Source: Saccharopolyspora_C sp047200635
GTDB taxonomy: Bacteria > Actinomycetota > Actinomycetes > Mycobacteriales > Pseudonocardiaceae
Direction of reading: 5' to 3'
DNA: 64,000 nt
Assembly: GCF_047200635.1 (NCBI RefSeq)
Contig: NZ_JBJZOI010000019.1
Span: 79,820 to 143,819 of the forward strand
Shown: positions 18,401-27,386 of the stretch, one piece after another
Numbering within the stretch: the stretch's first letter is position 1
How the letters are laid out: each line of letters begins with the position of its first letter
Made by a program: the position numbers and the translations under genes
The notes under the pieces: model-generated
The model's input: the letters and a program-made list of their open reading frames with translations, nothing else
What the model was told of the DNA's origin: nothing
Databases searched by the model: none

Positions 18401-19487
18401 CCGACTCGCGGACGGCTTCGGCGCCGACGCGGGGGCCGCCCTCGAACCCTCCGCGGTGGACGACGACCCGGTCGGGGCGGCCCGCGAGCTCGCCGCGACC
18501 TGGGCGGCGGAACCGCACGGTCCGGCGGACCTCGCGGCGGCCCTCGGCGAGCTCGGCGAGGCCGTGTACGACGGGCGGCACGTGCTGGCCGGGCGCGCGG
18601 ACCTGGAGCTGCGGCCCGAGGACGAGGTGCAGGTCTGCACCGCCGCGCTGGACGGTGACCGGGTCGGCGCGAGCGCGCTGCGGGACGTGCTGCGCGCCGA
18701 GCGGGACCGCGCCCGGCGGGAGCTCGACGAGGCCGAGCGCGACCTGTTCGACCGCACCCTCACCGGCGAGACCCGCAGGCACCTCGCCGCGCGCATCCGG
18801 CAGGCGGGAGAACTCGTCGACACCATGAACACCCGGCTGAAGCGGGTGCGCACCGCGTCGAAGGTCGCGGTGCAGCTGGTGTGGGAGGTCGACCCGAACC
18901 TGCCCGCGAGCACCCGTGCCGCGCGGGACCTGCTGCTGGCCGACCCGGTGCGGCTCACCGAGGCCGACCGGGAGGCGCTGCGCGCGTTCTTCCGGGAACG
19001 GCTCGCCGAGGCAGGTTCGGAAGGCGCCGTCGCGGGCTGGGAGGGCAGGCTCGCGCAGGTCTTCGACTACACCGCCTGGCACCGGTTCGGGGTGCGGATC
19101 GACCGGGCGGGCGGCGCCGGGTGGCAGCTGCTGACCAAGCGCCTGCACGGGGCGCTCTCCGGCGGTGAGAAGGCCATCGCGCTGCACCTGCCGCTGTTCG
19201 CCGCCGTCGCCGCGCACTACCAGTCGGTGCCCTCGGCCCCCCGGTTCATCCTGCTCGACGAGGTCTTCGTCGGCGTGGACACCACCAACCGCGGCCAGGT
19301 CTTCGACCTGCTCGCCGCGCTGGACCTGGACCTGGTGCTCACCAGCGACCACGAGTGGTGCACCTACCAGGAGCTCGACGGCATCGCGATCCACCAGCTC
19401 ATCACCGGGGACGGCGACGACGCCGTCACCACGGCGCGGTTCGTCTGGGACGGCCGGGCGCTCGCGGAGGAACGCGGTGCTCCCTGA
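15459..19487 (+). CDS. jetC: Wadjet type III SMC ATPase JetC (TIGR02680)
   Basis: A 1342-residue SMC-like ATPase. Walker A is GPNGTGKS at residues 50-57, close to the N-terminus; the ABC signature LSGGEKA is near 1232 and Walker B FILLDEVFVGVD near 1262. Between them lie two long Ala/Arg/Glu-rich coiled-coil arms (about 250-530 and 730-1000) around a globular hinge, and a second coiled-coil stretch near 1050-1130. This is the SbcC/MukB-like layout of TIGR02680. It drives ATP-dependent loop extrusion on plasmid DNA. All catalytic motifs are intact and no frameshift is seen, so the system looks functional. Confidence 0.93.
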   Translation: MTAPRTSPRAGRWRAGTTSRWRPSRAGILNVWRYYDEVFEFHSGRLLLRGPNGTGKSKALELLLPFLFDANLRANRLSTFGSSERTMHWNLMGEGAAGATRVGYVWLEFRGGPGEWFCCGARLQASKHTSEVRADFFTTTARIGAEDGVELVNGSGQPLARAALAEALEGRGALHESAAAYREAVRAALFPGLTEQRFDALITALLQLRTPKLSERLDPNLLSTLLSRALPPLGRTEIAELAEGFERLDRRRERLTSLDGQVGAAELVAGRQRDYARRVLRAAAERVLVASAELDRREAAVEDAGRRHEDALADREAGRARETELVRETERLRARLAVGGEPVRTEADEARRRADELRALAAERAARADEAAGLAERAGLRASAAAAAEDAAERDARRHADRIGLAGAFAEVAGTTDRQRTRLLLRAAVRGGHDRVAEVRAGLERRDRAVAARADAERELDRARAELGAAAERLAELGERGAAAVAERVERLREWAARLAELSAEPAEFAEPVESRADLLERLRPRYLAAAAELDRRAAGVDVRRGELRERHAELDAHRASLRERTDLPPAAPATRTADRAGRPGAPLWRLVAFRNGVPAEVRAGVEAALEGAGLLDAWVTPGGHPDSAGSPEFAGSLAFDGHDSALDPARLRPVDGPSLVEVLRPESAGPVDRDRIWQVLHGIGYGPLDAGGGRHRGPEPDVAVAPDGRWRVGGLEGSWGRAEAAHIGGTERDRARRQRLAEVERELGELGGELAALDAEAADLAHRREALDAEWDAIPPDAAVREARRAEDVAEAAVAARDDAVSARVEQVARAAEDARLAGVRLTELAGEHGLPADRAALDGLDRAVEAFTGVAEIWLDARSGTAEARRAAADAARLAELARELAAGTEEHSADVELAALRLGERQRALGLEQEQAAEESAAASSRLVELDAQRARLAGELLDLAERIGALAAERAAATTGRDAARAELDTATARLRARLADGFGADAGAALEPSAVDDDPVGAARELAATWAAEPHGPADLAAALGELGEAVYDGRHVLAGRADLELRPEDEVQVCTAALDGDRVGASALRDVLRAERDRARRELDEAERDLFDRTLTGETRRHLAARIRQAGELVDTMNTRLKRVRTASKVAVQLVWEVDPNLPASTRAARDLLLADPVRLTEADREALRAFFRERLAEAGSEGAVAGWEGRLAQVFDYTAWHRFGVRIDRAGGAGWQLLTKRLHGALSGGEKAIALHLPLFAAVAAHYQSVPSAPRFILLDEVFVGVDTTNRGQVFDLLAALDLDLVLTSDHEWCTYQELDGIAIHQLITGDGDDAVTTARFVWDGRALAEERGAP

Positions 19488-20682
19488 CGTCCTGCGGCGC
19501 GCCGAGTTCGCCCCGCTGTGGCGGGCGGTGCACGAGCGGCTCTCCGCAGGACGGCCGGTGGGGCGGGTGCGGGTCGGACCGCTGGACCGGCGGCAGCGGG
19601 AGGCGCTGGCCGACCTGCTCGGCGCGGACCGGTTGCCGGGTGACCACGTCTCGGTGTCGCTGCCCCGCCTCGACGTGGTGCTCGGGCAGCTGTGCGGGCG
19701 GGACTCCCGCGCCATCGCGGAGGAACTGCTCGGCCCGGTGCCGGACCGGGCGTCGCGCAGGCTGCGCGAGCAGCGGGAGCGGGCGCGGCTGTGGGAGTGG
19801 CTGCGCGGCCACCCCCAGGTGCGGGCGCAGCCGGCGCTGGTCGACTGGGCGGAGCAGGTTCGGCGCAACGGGTTGATCGGAGATTCCCCCGCCGCGACGG
19901 GGGAATCGCTGGCGGACGCGCTGCGGGTGCTCGCGAACCTGCCCGCACCGGGCGCGTCGCTGCCCGCGTTCGCGGACGAGGTGCTGGGCGATCCGCGCGC
20001 GCTGGAGCCGGGGCGGCCGGTGTCCGCGCTGGTGCTGCGGGCGCTGTCCGAGGTCCACGGCACACCGCTGCCCGCCGCGCCCGGGCAGCGCCGGGAGTTG
20101 TGGCTGCGGGCCGGGATCGGCGAGGACCCGCTGTCCACTGTGGTCCTGAGCGCCGGGGTTCGGCCGAGCGGCGGCCGGCTCGGCGGTGAGATCCTGCGCG
20201 CCTGCGCCGATTCCGGGGAGGTCGCCGCGCTCACCCTCACCCAGCTGCGGGACACCGGGCCGATCGCGCTGGGCGCGCGGGACGTGTGGGTGGTGGCGGA
20301 CCCGGAGGTGCTGGCGCTCGCGGTGCGCCGCTTCGGCAGCACCTGCCCGCCGCTGGTGTGCACCTCGGGCTGGCCGAACGGGGCGGGGATCCTGCTGCTG
20401 CGGCGGCTCGGCGCGGCCGGGGCGCGGCTGCACTACCACGGGGACCTGGATGGCGAGGGCGTGCGGATCGCGGCCCACGTGCTGACGAAGACCCGCGCGC
20501 TGCCGTGGCGGATGAGCGCGGCGGACTACCTCTCGGCGGTGGAGCACTTCCCCGCCGGGCCGCACGTCGGCCGGGTCACCGAGGCCCCCTGGGACGCCGC
20601 CCTGGCCCCCGCGATGCGGCAGCACCGCACCGCGGTTCCCGAGGCGCGCCTCGCCGACGCGCTGCTGGACGACATCCCCTGA
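19477..20682 (+). CDS. jetD: Wadjet type III nuclease JetD (TIGR02679/DUF3323 + DUF2399, Toprim-like)
   Basis: A 401-residue protein. The GTG at 19477 lies 11 bases inside jetC with a GCGGAGG site upstream. The N-terminal part matches TIGR02679 (DUF3323). The C-terminal DUF2399 part has CTSGWPNG and HYHGDLDGEG (about residue 318), the acidic DxD of the topoisomerase VI A-like Toprim fold that coordinates metal. JetD is the endonuclease that cuts the plasmid once the SMC complex has finished extruding it. Acidic residues appear intact. Confidence 0.9.
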   Translation: MLPDVLRRAEFAPLWRAVHERLSAGRPVGRVRVGPLDRRQREALADLLGADRLPGDHVSVSLPRLDVVLGQLCGRDSRAIAEELLGPVPDRASRRLREQRERARLWEWLRGHPQVRAQPALVDWAEQVRRNGLIGDSPAATGESLADALRVLANLPAPGASLPAFADEVLGDPRALEPGRPVSALVLRALSEVHGTPLPAAPGQRRELWLRAGIGEDPLSTVVLSAGVRPSGGRLGGEILRACADSGEVAALTLTQLRDTGPIALGARDVWVVADPEVLALAVRRFGSTCPPLVCTSGWPNGAGILLLRRLGAAGARLHYHGDLDGEGVRIAAHVLTKTRALPWRMSAADYLSAVEHFPAGPHVGRVTEAPWDAALAPAMRQHRTAVPEARLADALLDDIP

Positions 20683-20700
20683 GCCACCGCACCGAGTGCG

Positions 20701-21477
20701 TCACCGCACCGCGGCCTGGCCCCCGTCGACGGGCAGCAGCTGGCCGGTGATGAAGCGCGACCCGTCGGAGGCGAGGAAGACCAGCACCGGGCCGAGGTCT
20801 CGGTCGGGATCCCCGTACTCGTGGCCCAGGGCGATCGTCGACTTGTTCGCCCAGTAGTCCGCGGTGCGGCCCGCTTCGTCGAGCCTCGCGCGCGCCGCTT
20901 CGTACATCGGGGTCACCATCGCGGGCAGCACCGCGTTCACCCGCACGCCGTCTCCGCCCCAGGCTGCGGCCGCCGTGCGCGTCCAGGAGTGCACCGCGCC
21001 CTTGGACGCCGAGTACGCCGGTGCGCCGGGTTCCGCGCGGAGGCCGGAGATCGAGCCGAAGTTGATGATCGAACCGCCGCCGGAGGGCGCCATGTGGCGG
21101 TGGGCCGCCTGGTTGGTGAGCATGGTGCCCCGCACGTTCACCGCGAACATCGCGTCCCAGTCCCCCACCGTGACGCCGCCCGCGTCCCCGGAGCGCTGGA
21201 TGGCCGCCGCGTGCGCCAGCACGTCGAGACCGCCCAGTCGCGAGGCGGCCTCGTCGAACCCCGCCGCGACCTGTTCCGGGTCCGACACGTCGACCCGCAG
21301 GAACGCGGCCTTGCCGGGGCCCTCGGCGGTCGCGGCGGCCGCCACCTCGGCTCCCAGCTCCTGGTTCAGGCTCATGCTGATCACGTTCGCGCCCGCGGCG
21401 GTGTAGCCGCGGACCGCGGCGGCGCCGATCCCCCGAGCTCCCCCGGTGACGATGATCCGGCGGTCGTGCAGTTCCAT
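20701..21477 (-). CDS. Short-chain dehydrogenase/reductase (SDR)
   Basis: A 258-residue protein. The ATG at 21477 follows a GGGAGGA site, although the frame remains open for 99 codons upstream. Cofactor motif TGGARGIG (about 11-18), NVRGT in the middle, catalytic Ser near 142, and Y155/K159 in YSASK identify a classical NAD(P)-dependent SDR. The end PVDGGQAAVR is typical. The substrate is not evident. It converges on the Wadjet operon with an 18-base gap and is otherwise alone. Confidence 0.9.
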   Translation of the reverse strand: MELHDRRIIVTGGARGIGAAAVRGYTAAGANVISMSLNQELGAEVAAAATAEGPGKAAFLRVDVSDPEQVAAGFDEAASRLGGLDVLAHAAAIQRSGDAGGVTVGDWDAMFAVNVRGTMLTNQAAHRHMAPSGGGSIINFGSISGLRAEPGAPAYSASKGAVHSWTRTAAAAWGGDGVRVNAVLPAMVTPMYEAARARLDEAGRTADYWANKSTIALGHEYGDPDRDLGPVLVFLASDGSRFITGQLLPVDGGQAAVR

Positions 21478-21538
21478 GCGATTCCTCCCTCGGGACGGGG
21501 CGCCGAGGCTCGTCGGCGGACCGAGCCTACGTTCGCGA

Positions 21539-21958
21539 TCACGGCCTGCCCAGAGCTCGCGCTGGATCGTCCGAACAGGAGCGTCGAGGCTCCGGGGCGA
21601 GCACTCCGCCCGCGTCGAGCGCGGTGGAGAGCTCGGCGGTTCTCGTCGTGTCGCCCGGTTCCGGGGAGCGCCGAGGGGGGGCGATCGTCTCGTAGCGGGA
21701 GCGGGCGAGGTCGGCGTGAAGTGCGACGAGTCGAGAGAGGGCTTCGCCGGGGGCAGCCGGCGTGTCTCGCGCATCGCGCTCGGGCGGCGCGGGGCCGACG
21801 GCGATCGCCAGGTGGCGGTACCCGCGCAGCGCGCTCAGGTGAACGTCGTCGAACTCCCGGTATCCGTTGGGCCGGGGCGGCCTGACGTCGAGGTGTTCGA
21901 GGTCTCGCGTCCGCCGCACGAGCTGCCGGGAGCAGCGGCGAGACGACTCGTCGCGCAT
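21539..21958 (-). pseudogene. Decayed MerR-like regulator fragment
   Basis: On the minus strand a segment reads RDLEHLDVRPPRPNGYREF and then DDVHLSALRGYRHLAIAVG, which resembles the second helix and wing of MerR-family DNA-binding domains followed by a dimerisation helix (LSRLVALHADLARSRYE). The first recognition helix is missing or scrambled, there is no ribosome-binding site, and the C-terminus is not recognisable. A remnant is more likely than an active regulator. The likeness is by eye only. Confidence 0.3.
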
Positions 21959-22768
21959 CACCTGGAGTCCAGTGCTGCGGCCTCGTGCGGCAACCCTCCA
22001 CCAGCACTTCGGGCGCACGCCCGAACCACGTCCACTCGGTCGACCCCGCCAGCGGTCCGAACCCGCGGTGGTCTCCGGGATCTCGCGCCCCTCCAGGGGG
22101 AGCGAACATCCCGAGATCTGCCGCGCGCCCCGGGCGATCCCGGGCAACCGCCCAGCCATGCGCGACGATCGCGACGAAGGACTACCCGGGCGACACCGGG
22201 TCCCGCCGCGACACCGGTGATCGCCGACGGCCGGACGTCCACGTCGGTCCGCAGGTGTGCGCCGAACGCCTCGGGCGCCAGCCCGGGAGATCGACGAGTC
22301 GGGCGTGGGCCGCGGTACGGCGAACGCGCTCCTCCCGCACCCGCTGCGCGGCGTTCACGGGTGGGCGCGTCGTGCACCCCGGTAGCGCCACGATCACTCG
22401 CCCTGGCCTGCACGGCGCACGGCTGGCTGACCGGCGGAGCGCGGGCAGCCCCCGGGGCGACACCTCGCGGAACGACTGAGCGCCGGAGCGCACCGCTGGC
22501 GGTGGGAAGCCGAAACGGCTCGGCAATCGCTTCCGCGGCCGCCCGGAACCACCACCGGCCGCCCCCGATGGCCGGCCGTCCGCGTCGCCGCCCCAGGTGC
22601 CTCGCCGGGGCCCGAGCGTCGCCCGGTCCGGTGAGCGGCGAGCCGCCCGACCGGTCGCTGTCCTCGCGCGGTGGCTCCCGCGCGAGGACAGCGCTGCCGC
22701 GAGCTGCCCGGGAAATCGGTCGCGCGGACGTCGTCGAGATCCCGCCACCGGCTCCCGCGCGGGACGGT
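21959..22768. other. Gene-poor region, probably decayed
   Basis: About 810 bases with open frames on both strands but no recognisable domain, start site or signal peptide. Together with the MerR-like fragment it forms the longest gene-poor stretch of the window. Confidence 0.4.
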
Positions 22769-23443
22769 TCACAGGCACATCGCGAACAGCATGGCGCCCA
22801 TGCCGATGCTCATGGCGCCGTGGCAGGCGGCGTCCAGCGCCAGCCGGGTGGCCTCGGGAGCGGGCCGCGTCCCGGTGGCCTCGGCGGTGTTGAGGGCGTG
22901 CCGCCCGGTGTCGGCGGCCGTCGCGATCCAGGCCATCGAGGACAGCACCAGGAACGCCGCCAGCGCCGCCGAGGTCGCCACCACCGCGCCCGGCGGGCCC
23001 GGGGCCGGGGCGGCCGCCGCCAGCACCCCGGACCCACCGCCCCCGCCGAGCGAGTGGTGGTGCCCGCCGCCGGATTCCGAGGCGCCCATCATGAGCAGCG
23101 GCATCGCGGCGACCATCCACACCATCACTGCCGACATCACCGCGTGGTGCGCGTGCGCGAGCCGCGGCGAGCCGTGCTCGTGCGCGCACGGCACCCGGAG
23201 CGCGGTCAGCGCCGCGAACCACATCGCGATGATCCCGAACAGCACCACCTGCGGGAGCGCGGGCACGCTCATGCCCCACGGCCAGGCCATCGCGATCATC
23301 AACAGGCTCATCACCACGTGGCTCCACGAGCTGAGCCGGTCGCTCCACCGCAGCCCGGGCCGGGTGGCGCTGTGCGCGCACCACCCGCCGGTCAGCGCGA
23401 ACAGCACCGTCAGGGCCCAGCTCAGCAGCATCGATTCGACCAC
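22769..23443 (-). CDS. DUF5134 integral membrane protein
   Basis: A 224-residue protein with about five to six hydrophobic helices and several His/Met-rich spots (HVVMSLLMIAMAW, HAHHAVMSAVMVWMV, GGGHHHSL). This matches the actinobacterial DUF5134 family, whose function is unknown. The His/Met placement could bind a metal such as copper, an inference supported only by the neighbouring PepSY and CopD-CtaG genes. The GTG at 23443 is chosen for its GGAG site. It lies 2 bases downstream of the PepSY gene on the same strand, so the two form an operon. Confidence 0.8.
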   Translation of the reverse strand: MVESMLLSWALTVLFALTGGWCAHSATRPGLRWSDRLSSWSHVVMSLLMIAMAWPWGMSVPALPQVVLFGIIAMWFAALTALRVPCAHEHGSPRLAHAHHAVMSAVMVWMVAAMPLLMMGASESGGGHHHSLGGGGGSGVLAAAAPAPGPPGAVVATSAALAAFLVLSSMAWIATAADTGRHALNTAEATGTRPAPEATRLALDAACHGAMSIGMGAMLFAMCL

Positions 23444-23445
23444 GA

Positions 23446-24831
23446 TCAGACTCCGGTGCTCCGCCGGGCGCGCAGGCCCAGCACGACGTCGACGACGAGG
23501 AACAGCAGCAGCGAGGCGCCCAGCAGCGGGAGCGCCCAGGCCACGAACGCGGCGGCCACGATGATCGGGGCCATGATCCGGCCGGGGACCCGTCGCCACG
23601 CCCCGCGCTCCGGGGGTCTGCCCAGCCGGGCTCCCCCGCGCGTCGGCCTGCGCAGCCACCACATCCGGTAGCCCCAGAAGATCATCGACAGCAGGCCGAA
23701 CACCAGGGCGGCCAGCAGCAGCTGGTTGGGCAGCCCGAACAGCAGACCCATGTGCGCGTCGATGCCCCAGCGGGACAGCTTGGCCATCAGCGGGTAGTCG
23801 GCCCAGCGGATCGTCTCGACGACCGAGCCGGTGCCGGGATCGACCGCGACCTGGTCCTGCTTGGTCGGCCAGGTCCGCTGGATCTGAGCCACGGTGTAGG
23901 CGGACCCGGCGTCCGCCGGGGGCGTGATCTGCACCGGCCCGTCCAAGCCCTGCGCGAGGGCGGCCCGGTGGACCCGGTCGATCCCGACGTCCGCGGCCGG
24001 GGCGGCGGGGAGCTCGGTGGACACCGCCGGGGTCTCCCAGGACAGCTGCTCGCGCACCGCCGTCACGTTCTCGCCCGCGTGCACCGACCAGGTCAGTCCC
24101 GTCGCGGACAGGAACAGCAGGCCCAGGCCCGCCCACAGCCCCACCGCGCCGTGCCAGGACAGGACCCGCCGGCGTCCGGCGGGCCGCAGCTCCGGCGCCA
24201 GGAGCAGCCGCGCGCGCCGGTTCCGGCGGGTCCGCCCGATCCACAGCGCGGCGCCGCCGAGCACCACCACCCACAGCCAGCTCGCCGCGAGCTCGCTGTA
24301 GAGCCGTCCCGCGTCGCCCAGGTGCAGGCTCCGGTGCAGGTTGTCGATCCAGGCGCGCAGCGGCAGCGCCTGCCCGGACCCGTAGGTCACGAGGTCGCCG
24401 CGCACCTCACCGGTGTGCGGATCCACGAACACGGTGCGCTGGTAGCTCTCCGGCAGATCCGGAGCGGCGAACAGGACCTGGGTCGTGTCCACGGGCGTCG
24501 CGCCCGGCCGGACCGCTTGCAGCTCCTCGCCCGGCCGCACCCGCTGCGCCACCGCGACCTGCTCGGACAGCGGTAACCGCTGCGCGGCGGCGGGCACGTG
24601 CAGCTCGCGGGCGTAGACGGCCTGTTCCAGCTGCGGGCTGAACACGTAGAGCAGGCCGGTGAGGGCCGCGATCACCAGGAACGGGGCGATGAACACTCCG
24701 GCGTAGAAGTGCAACCGCAGCACCAGCGGCCGCAGCACCGACCAGGTCGAGGGCGCGGACGAGCGCCGGTCCGCCTCCCCGCCGGGGTCCGGTGGGGAGG
24801 ACTGGTCCACGAGTCCCGGGTCCGTCGCCAT
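23446..24831 (-). CDS. PepSY-associated transmembrane protein
   Basis: A 461-residue membrane protein. The layout is that of PepSY_TM proteins: a first helix (LHFYAGVFIAPFLVIAALTG), a large external region with WIDNLHRSLHLGD, a central pair of helices (VVVLGGAALWIGRTRR; SWHGAVGLWAGLGLLFL), an external PepSY domain (DQVAVDPGTGSVVETIRW), DAHMGLLFG, and two more helices before MIFWGYRMWWLRRP. Conserved His residues in the helices suggest haem or metal handling; homologues are often annotated as iron-regulated or siderophore-reducing proteins. It is divergent from the CopD-CtaG gene and followed by DUF5134. Confidence 0.88.
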   Translation of the reverse strand: MATDPGLVDQSSPPDPGGEADRRSSAPSTWSVLRPLVLRLHFYAGVFIAPFLVIAALTGLLYVFSPQLEQAVYARELHVPAAAQRLPLSEQVAVAQRVRPGEELQAVRPGATPVDTTQVLFAAPDLPESYQRTVFVDPHTGEVRGDLVTYGSGQALPLRAWIDNLHRSLHLGDAGRLYSELAASWLWVVVLGGAALWIGRTRRNRRARLLLAPELRPAGRRRVLSWHGAVGLWAGLGLLFLSATGLTWSVHAGENVTAVREQLSWETPAVSTELPAAPAADVGIDRVHRAALAQGLDGPVQITPPADAGSAYTVAQIQRTWPTKQDQVAVDPGTGSVVETIRWADYPLMAKLSRWGIDAHMGLLFGLPNQLLLAALVFGLLSMIFWGYRMWWLRRPTRGGARLGRPPERGAWRRVPGRIMAPIIVAAAFVAWALPLLGASLLLFLVVDVVLGLRARRSTGV

Positions 24832-25164
24832 GCTCGCTCCTGCTCGTCCGGCGGACTGGTCGCACCACTAGTCGGGCGATCACCGGTCCTTGTTCCCGCC
24901 TGTGACGTTGCCGTCGGTCAAGTGGGATCGAACGGCCCAGCGGCGCTCGGCTGGTCGACGGCCGGTGCTGGCCCACCAGGTGCGATCCGCCGGCGACTTC
25001 CTCACGACCCGCCCGGAGCGGGGAGCGGTGCCGTGCGGTGGGGCTGAGGTCACAGCCGTCGCGCGGAACTCGCCTCCGCCGGCGCACGACCTGTCCGGGT
25101 GCGGGCGGAGCGGCCTGCCACCGGGGACGGGCCCCGGTGCCACGACGGGCGCGGGAGCGGTGCG
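24832..25164. other. Divergent promoter region, PepSY versus CopD-CtaG
   Basis: About 330 bases between divergent membrane-protein genes. It should hold both promoters, but no palindrome matching a known copper or iron operator was seen. Confidence 0.35.
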
Positions 25165-27096
25165 GTGCCGGAACCCAGCAGGCGGATCCCCTGGATCGCG
25201 GGCACGAGCCTCGCGGTGCTGATCAGCGCGGCGGTGGCCGCTCTCGGCGGTGCCGAGGTCTACGCGCTGGTCGGGTTGCCCGATCCAGGTGCGGTCGTGC
25301 GGTTCGGGATCGGGGTGGTGCGCCTCGTCGCGGACGGCTCGGCGGCGATCAGCCTGGGCGCGCTGGTCTTCGCGGTGCTGTGCACCTCGCCGCGCTCCGG
25401 TGGTGGCATCGCCCCGGACGGGTTCGCCGCCGTGCGCGCGGGGGGCGCCGCCGCGTGGGTGTGGGCGGTGGCGGCGGCGCTGATGATCCCGTTCGAGATG
25501 GCCGACACCACCGGACAGCCGCTGCGCCGGGTCCTCGGACCCGAGGCGTTCACCGGGCTGTTCGGCGCCCTCTATGAGCCGACGGCCTGGGCGATCACCG
25601 CGCTCGTCGCGGCGGTCGTGGCGACCTGCGCGCGGCTGGCGCTGCGGTGGCGGCCCGCGCTGGGCCTGGCGGCGCTGGCAGCGTTCGGGCTGCTGCCGCC
25701 CGCGGTCGTGGGGCATTCGGCCTCGAACGCCGGGCACGACCTGGCCACCAACGCGATCGTGCTGCACGTGCTCGCGGCGGCGCTGTGGCTCGGGGTGCTG
25801 GTCGCGGTCGCCGCGCACCTGCGGCGCGGCGGGGCGCACCGGGAACTCGTGCTGCGGCGGTACCGGGCGCTGGCCGGGGTGTGCTGGGCGGTGCTCGCCT
25901 TCTCCGGTCTGGTGGACGCGCTCGTGCTGATGCCGCTGGGGGATCTGGGCCGCACGGTGTTCGGGGTGCTCGTGCTGGCGAAGATCGTGCTGCTGGTGGT
26001 GCTCGGCGGCTGCGGCTGGTGGGTCCGGCGCCGGGTGCGCTCCCCGGCCGCGCTGCTCGGCGCGGAGCTGGTGCTGCTGCTGATCTCCACCGGGGTGTCG
26101 ATGGGGCTCGCGCACACGCCGCCGCCGAGCCTGCTCGACCGCACGGTCAGCTCCTCGGAGGTGATCCTCGGCTACGACCTGCCCGGGCCCCCGCAGCTGC
26201 CCGGCATCCTCGGGCTGTGGCGCTTCGACCTGGTGCTGGGCACGGCCGTGGTGGTGCTGGCGGGGCTCTACCTGGCCGGGATGCGCAGGCTGCGGCGGCG
26301 CGGCGACACGTGGCCGGCCGGGCGCACCGCCGCCTGGCTGCTCGGCTGCGCCACGGTGCTCGTCGCGACGTCCTCGGGGCTCGGGGTGTACTCGTCCGGG
26401 ATGTTCAGCGTGCACATGCTGGCGCACATGGTGTTGAACATGCTGGCTCCGGTGCTGCTGGTGCTCGGTGGGCCGATCACCCTGGCGCTGCGGGCCCTGT
26501 CGCCAGCCGGGCGCGGGAATCCGCACGGGGCCAGGGAGTTGCTGCTCGCCGTCGTGCACTCGCCGCCAGCACGGCTGCTGGCGCACCCGGCGGTGGCGAC
26601 GACGCTGTTCGTCGGCTCGTTCTACGCGCTCTACTTCACGCCGCTGTTCGAGAGCGCCATGTCCGAGCACTGGGCGCACGAGTTGATGAACGTCCACTTC
26701 GTCCTGATCGGTTACCTGTACTACTGGACGGTCATCGGCGTGGACCCCGCGCCGAAACCGCTGCCGCACCTGGCGCGGCTCGGAATGGTGTTCGCGGTGA
26801 TGCCGTTCCACGCCTTCTTCGGCGTGATCGTGATGAGCATGAACCAGGTCATCGCGGAGAACTTCTACCGCACCCTCGACCTGCCCTGGGGGCACGACCT
26901 GCTGGCGGATCAGCAGCTGGGGGGCGGGATCGCGTGGGCTGCGGGGGAGGGGCCGCTGGTGGTGGTGCTGCTCGCGCTGCTCACCCAGTGGTACCGGCAC
27001 GACGCCCGCAGCGCCCGGCGCGCGGACCGCTCCGGGGACGAGGAGCTGGCGGCCTACAACGCCATGCTCGCGCAGCTCGCCCAACGGCGTTCCTGA
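25165..27096 (+). CDS. CopD/CtaG fusion: copper-resistance and cytochrome c oxidase assembly protein
   Basis: A 643-residue polytopic membrane protein. The GTG at 25165 has a GGGAGC site. The N-terminal half (about 1-300) is CopD-like with some eight helices and conserved His in LPPAVVGHSASNAGHD. The C-terminal half (about 350-620) is CtaG/caa3_CtaG-like: SVHMLAHMVLNMLAP, a helix set, HWAHELMNVHFVLIGYLYYW and MPFHAFFGVIVMS. Such fusions are common in actinobacteria and are thought to move copper across the membrane for cuproenzyme maturation, especially cytochrome oxidase. No copC gene adjoins it. Confidence 0.9.
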   Translation: MPEPSRRIPWIAGTSLAVLISAAVAALGGAEVYALVGLPDPGAVVRFGIGVVRLVADGSAAISLGALVFAVLCTSPRSGGGIAPDGFAAVRAGGAAAWVWAVAAALMIPFEMADTTGQPLRRVLGPEAFTGLFGALYEPTAWAITALVAAVVATCARLALRWRPALGLAALAAFGLLPPAVVGHSASNAGHDLATNAIVLHVLAAALWLGVLVAVAAHLRRGGAHRELVLRRYRALAGVCWAVLAFSGLVDALVLMPLGDLGRTVFGVLVLAKIVLLVVLGGCGWWVRRRVRSPAALLGAELVLLLISTGVSMGLAHTPPPSLLDRTVSSSEVILGYDLPGPPQLPGILGLWRFDLVLGTAVVVLAGLYLAGMRRLRRRGDTWPAGRTAAWLLGCATVLVATSSGLGVYSSGMFSVHMLAHMVLNMLAPVLLVLGGPITLALRALSPAGRGNPHGARELLLAVVHSPPARLLAHPAVATTLFVGSFYALYFTPLFESAMSEHWAHELMNVHFVLIGYLYYWTVIGVDPAPKPLPHLARLGMVFAVMPFHAFFGVIVMSMNQVIAENFYRTLDLPWGHDLLADQQLGGGIAWAAGEGPLVVVLLALLTQWYRHDARSARRADRSGDEELAAYNAMLAQLAQRRS

Positions 27097-27188
27097 TCCC
27101 GCTGCCCGGCGCGCAGCGCCCGCGCGGTGCGGAGCTCCGATCCCGGAGCTTCGCCGGAGGGGTGAGCGGTGGGCTCATCCGCGGCGGA

Positions 27189-27383
27189 TCAGGGCGCGAG
27201 GCGGTCGTCGCGGAGCGCGGTGGGGAAGGACGCCCAGGTCGCCGTGGTGAAGATCAAGGTTCCGGCTCGCCTGTCCTTGGTGTCGCGAACTGCCGCTAAG
27301 CCCGGCGCACCTCCCACCTCCACGCAGGAGCCCTGCTGAGCCGATCGGCTGCTCTTTCGCCATTCCCGGATGTCGACGGTCAT
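27189..27383 (-). CDS. DUF397 protein
   Basis: A 64-residue protein with the DUF397 signature: REWRKSSRSAQQGSCVEV near the N-terminus, then VRDTKDR and a terminal TWASFPTALR. DUF397 genes are abundant in filamentous actinomycetes and almost always sit directly downstream of an XRE/DUF5753 regulator gene, as here, 3 bases after it. They resemble antitoxin- or anti-regulator-like partners (BldB-related families). The regulator partner is truncated here, so this copy is probably an orphan. Confidence 0.85.
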   Translation of the reverse strand: MTVDIREWRKSSRSAQQGSCVEVGGAPGLAAVRDTKDRRAGTLIFTTATWASFPTALRDDRLAP

Positions 27384-27386
27384 GCC

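Noticed and set aside
15411..20363. A 1650-codon open frame on the minus strand opposite jetC and jetD
   Set aside because: It mirrors the codon structure of the coding strand in very GC-rich DNA, is low-complexity Arg/Pro/Gln-rich, has no start site and matches no family, while the plus strand encodes clear Wadjet proteins.
21446..23671. A 741-codon plus-strand open frame across the gene-poor region
   Set aside because: No ribosome-binding site, extreme Arg/Pro content, and its second half lies antisense to the DUF5134 membrane protein.
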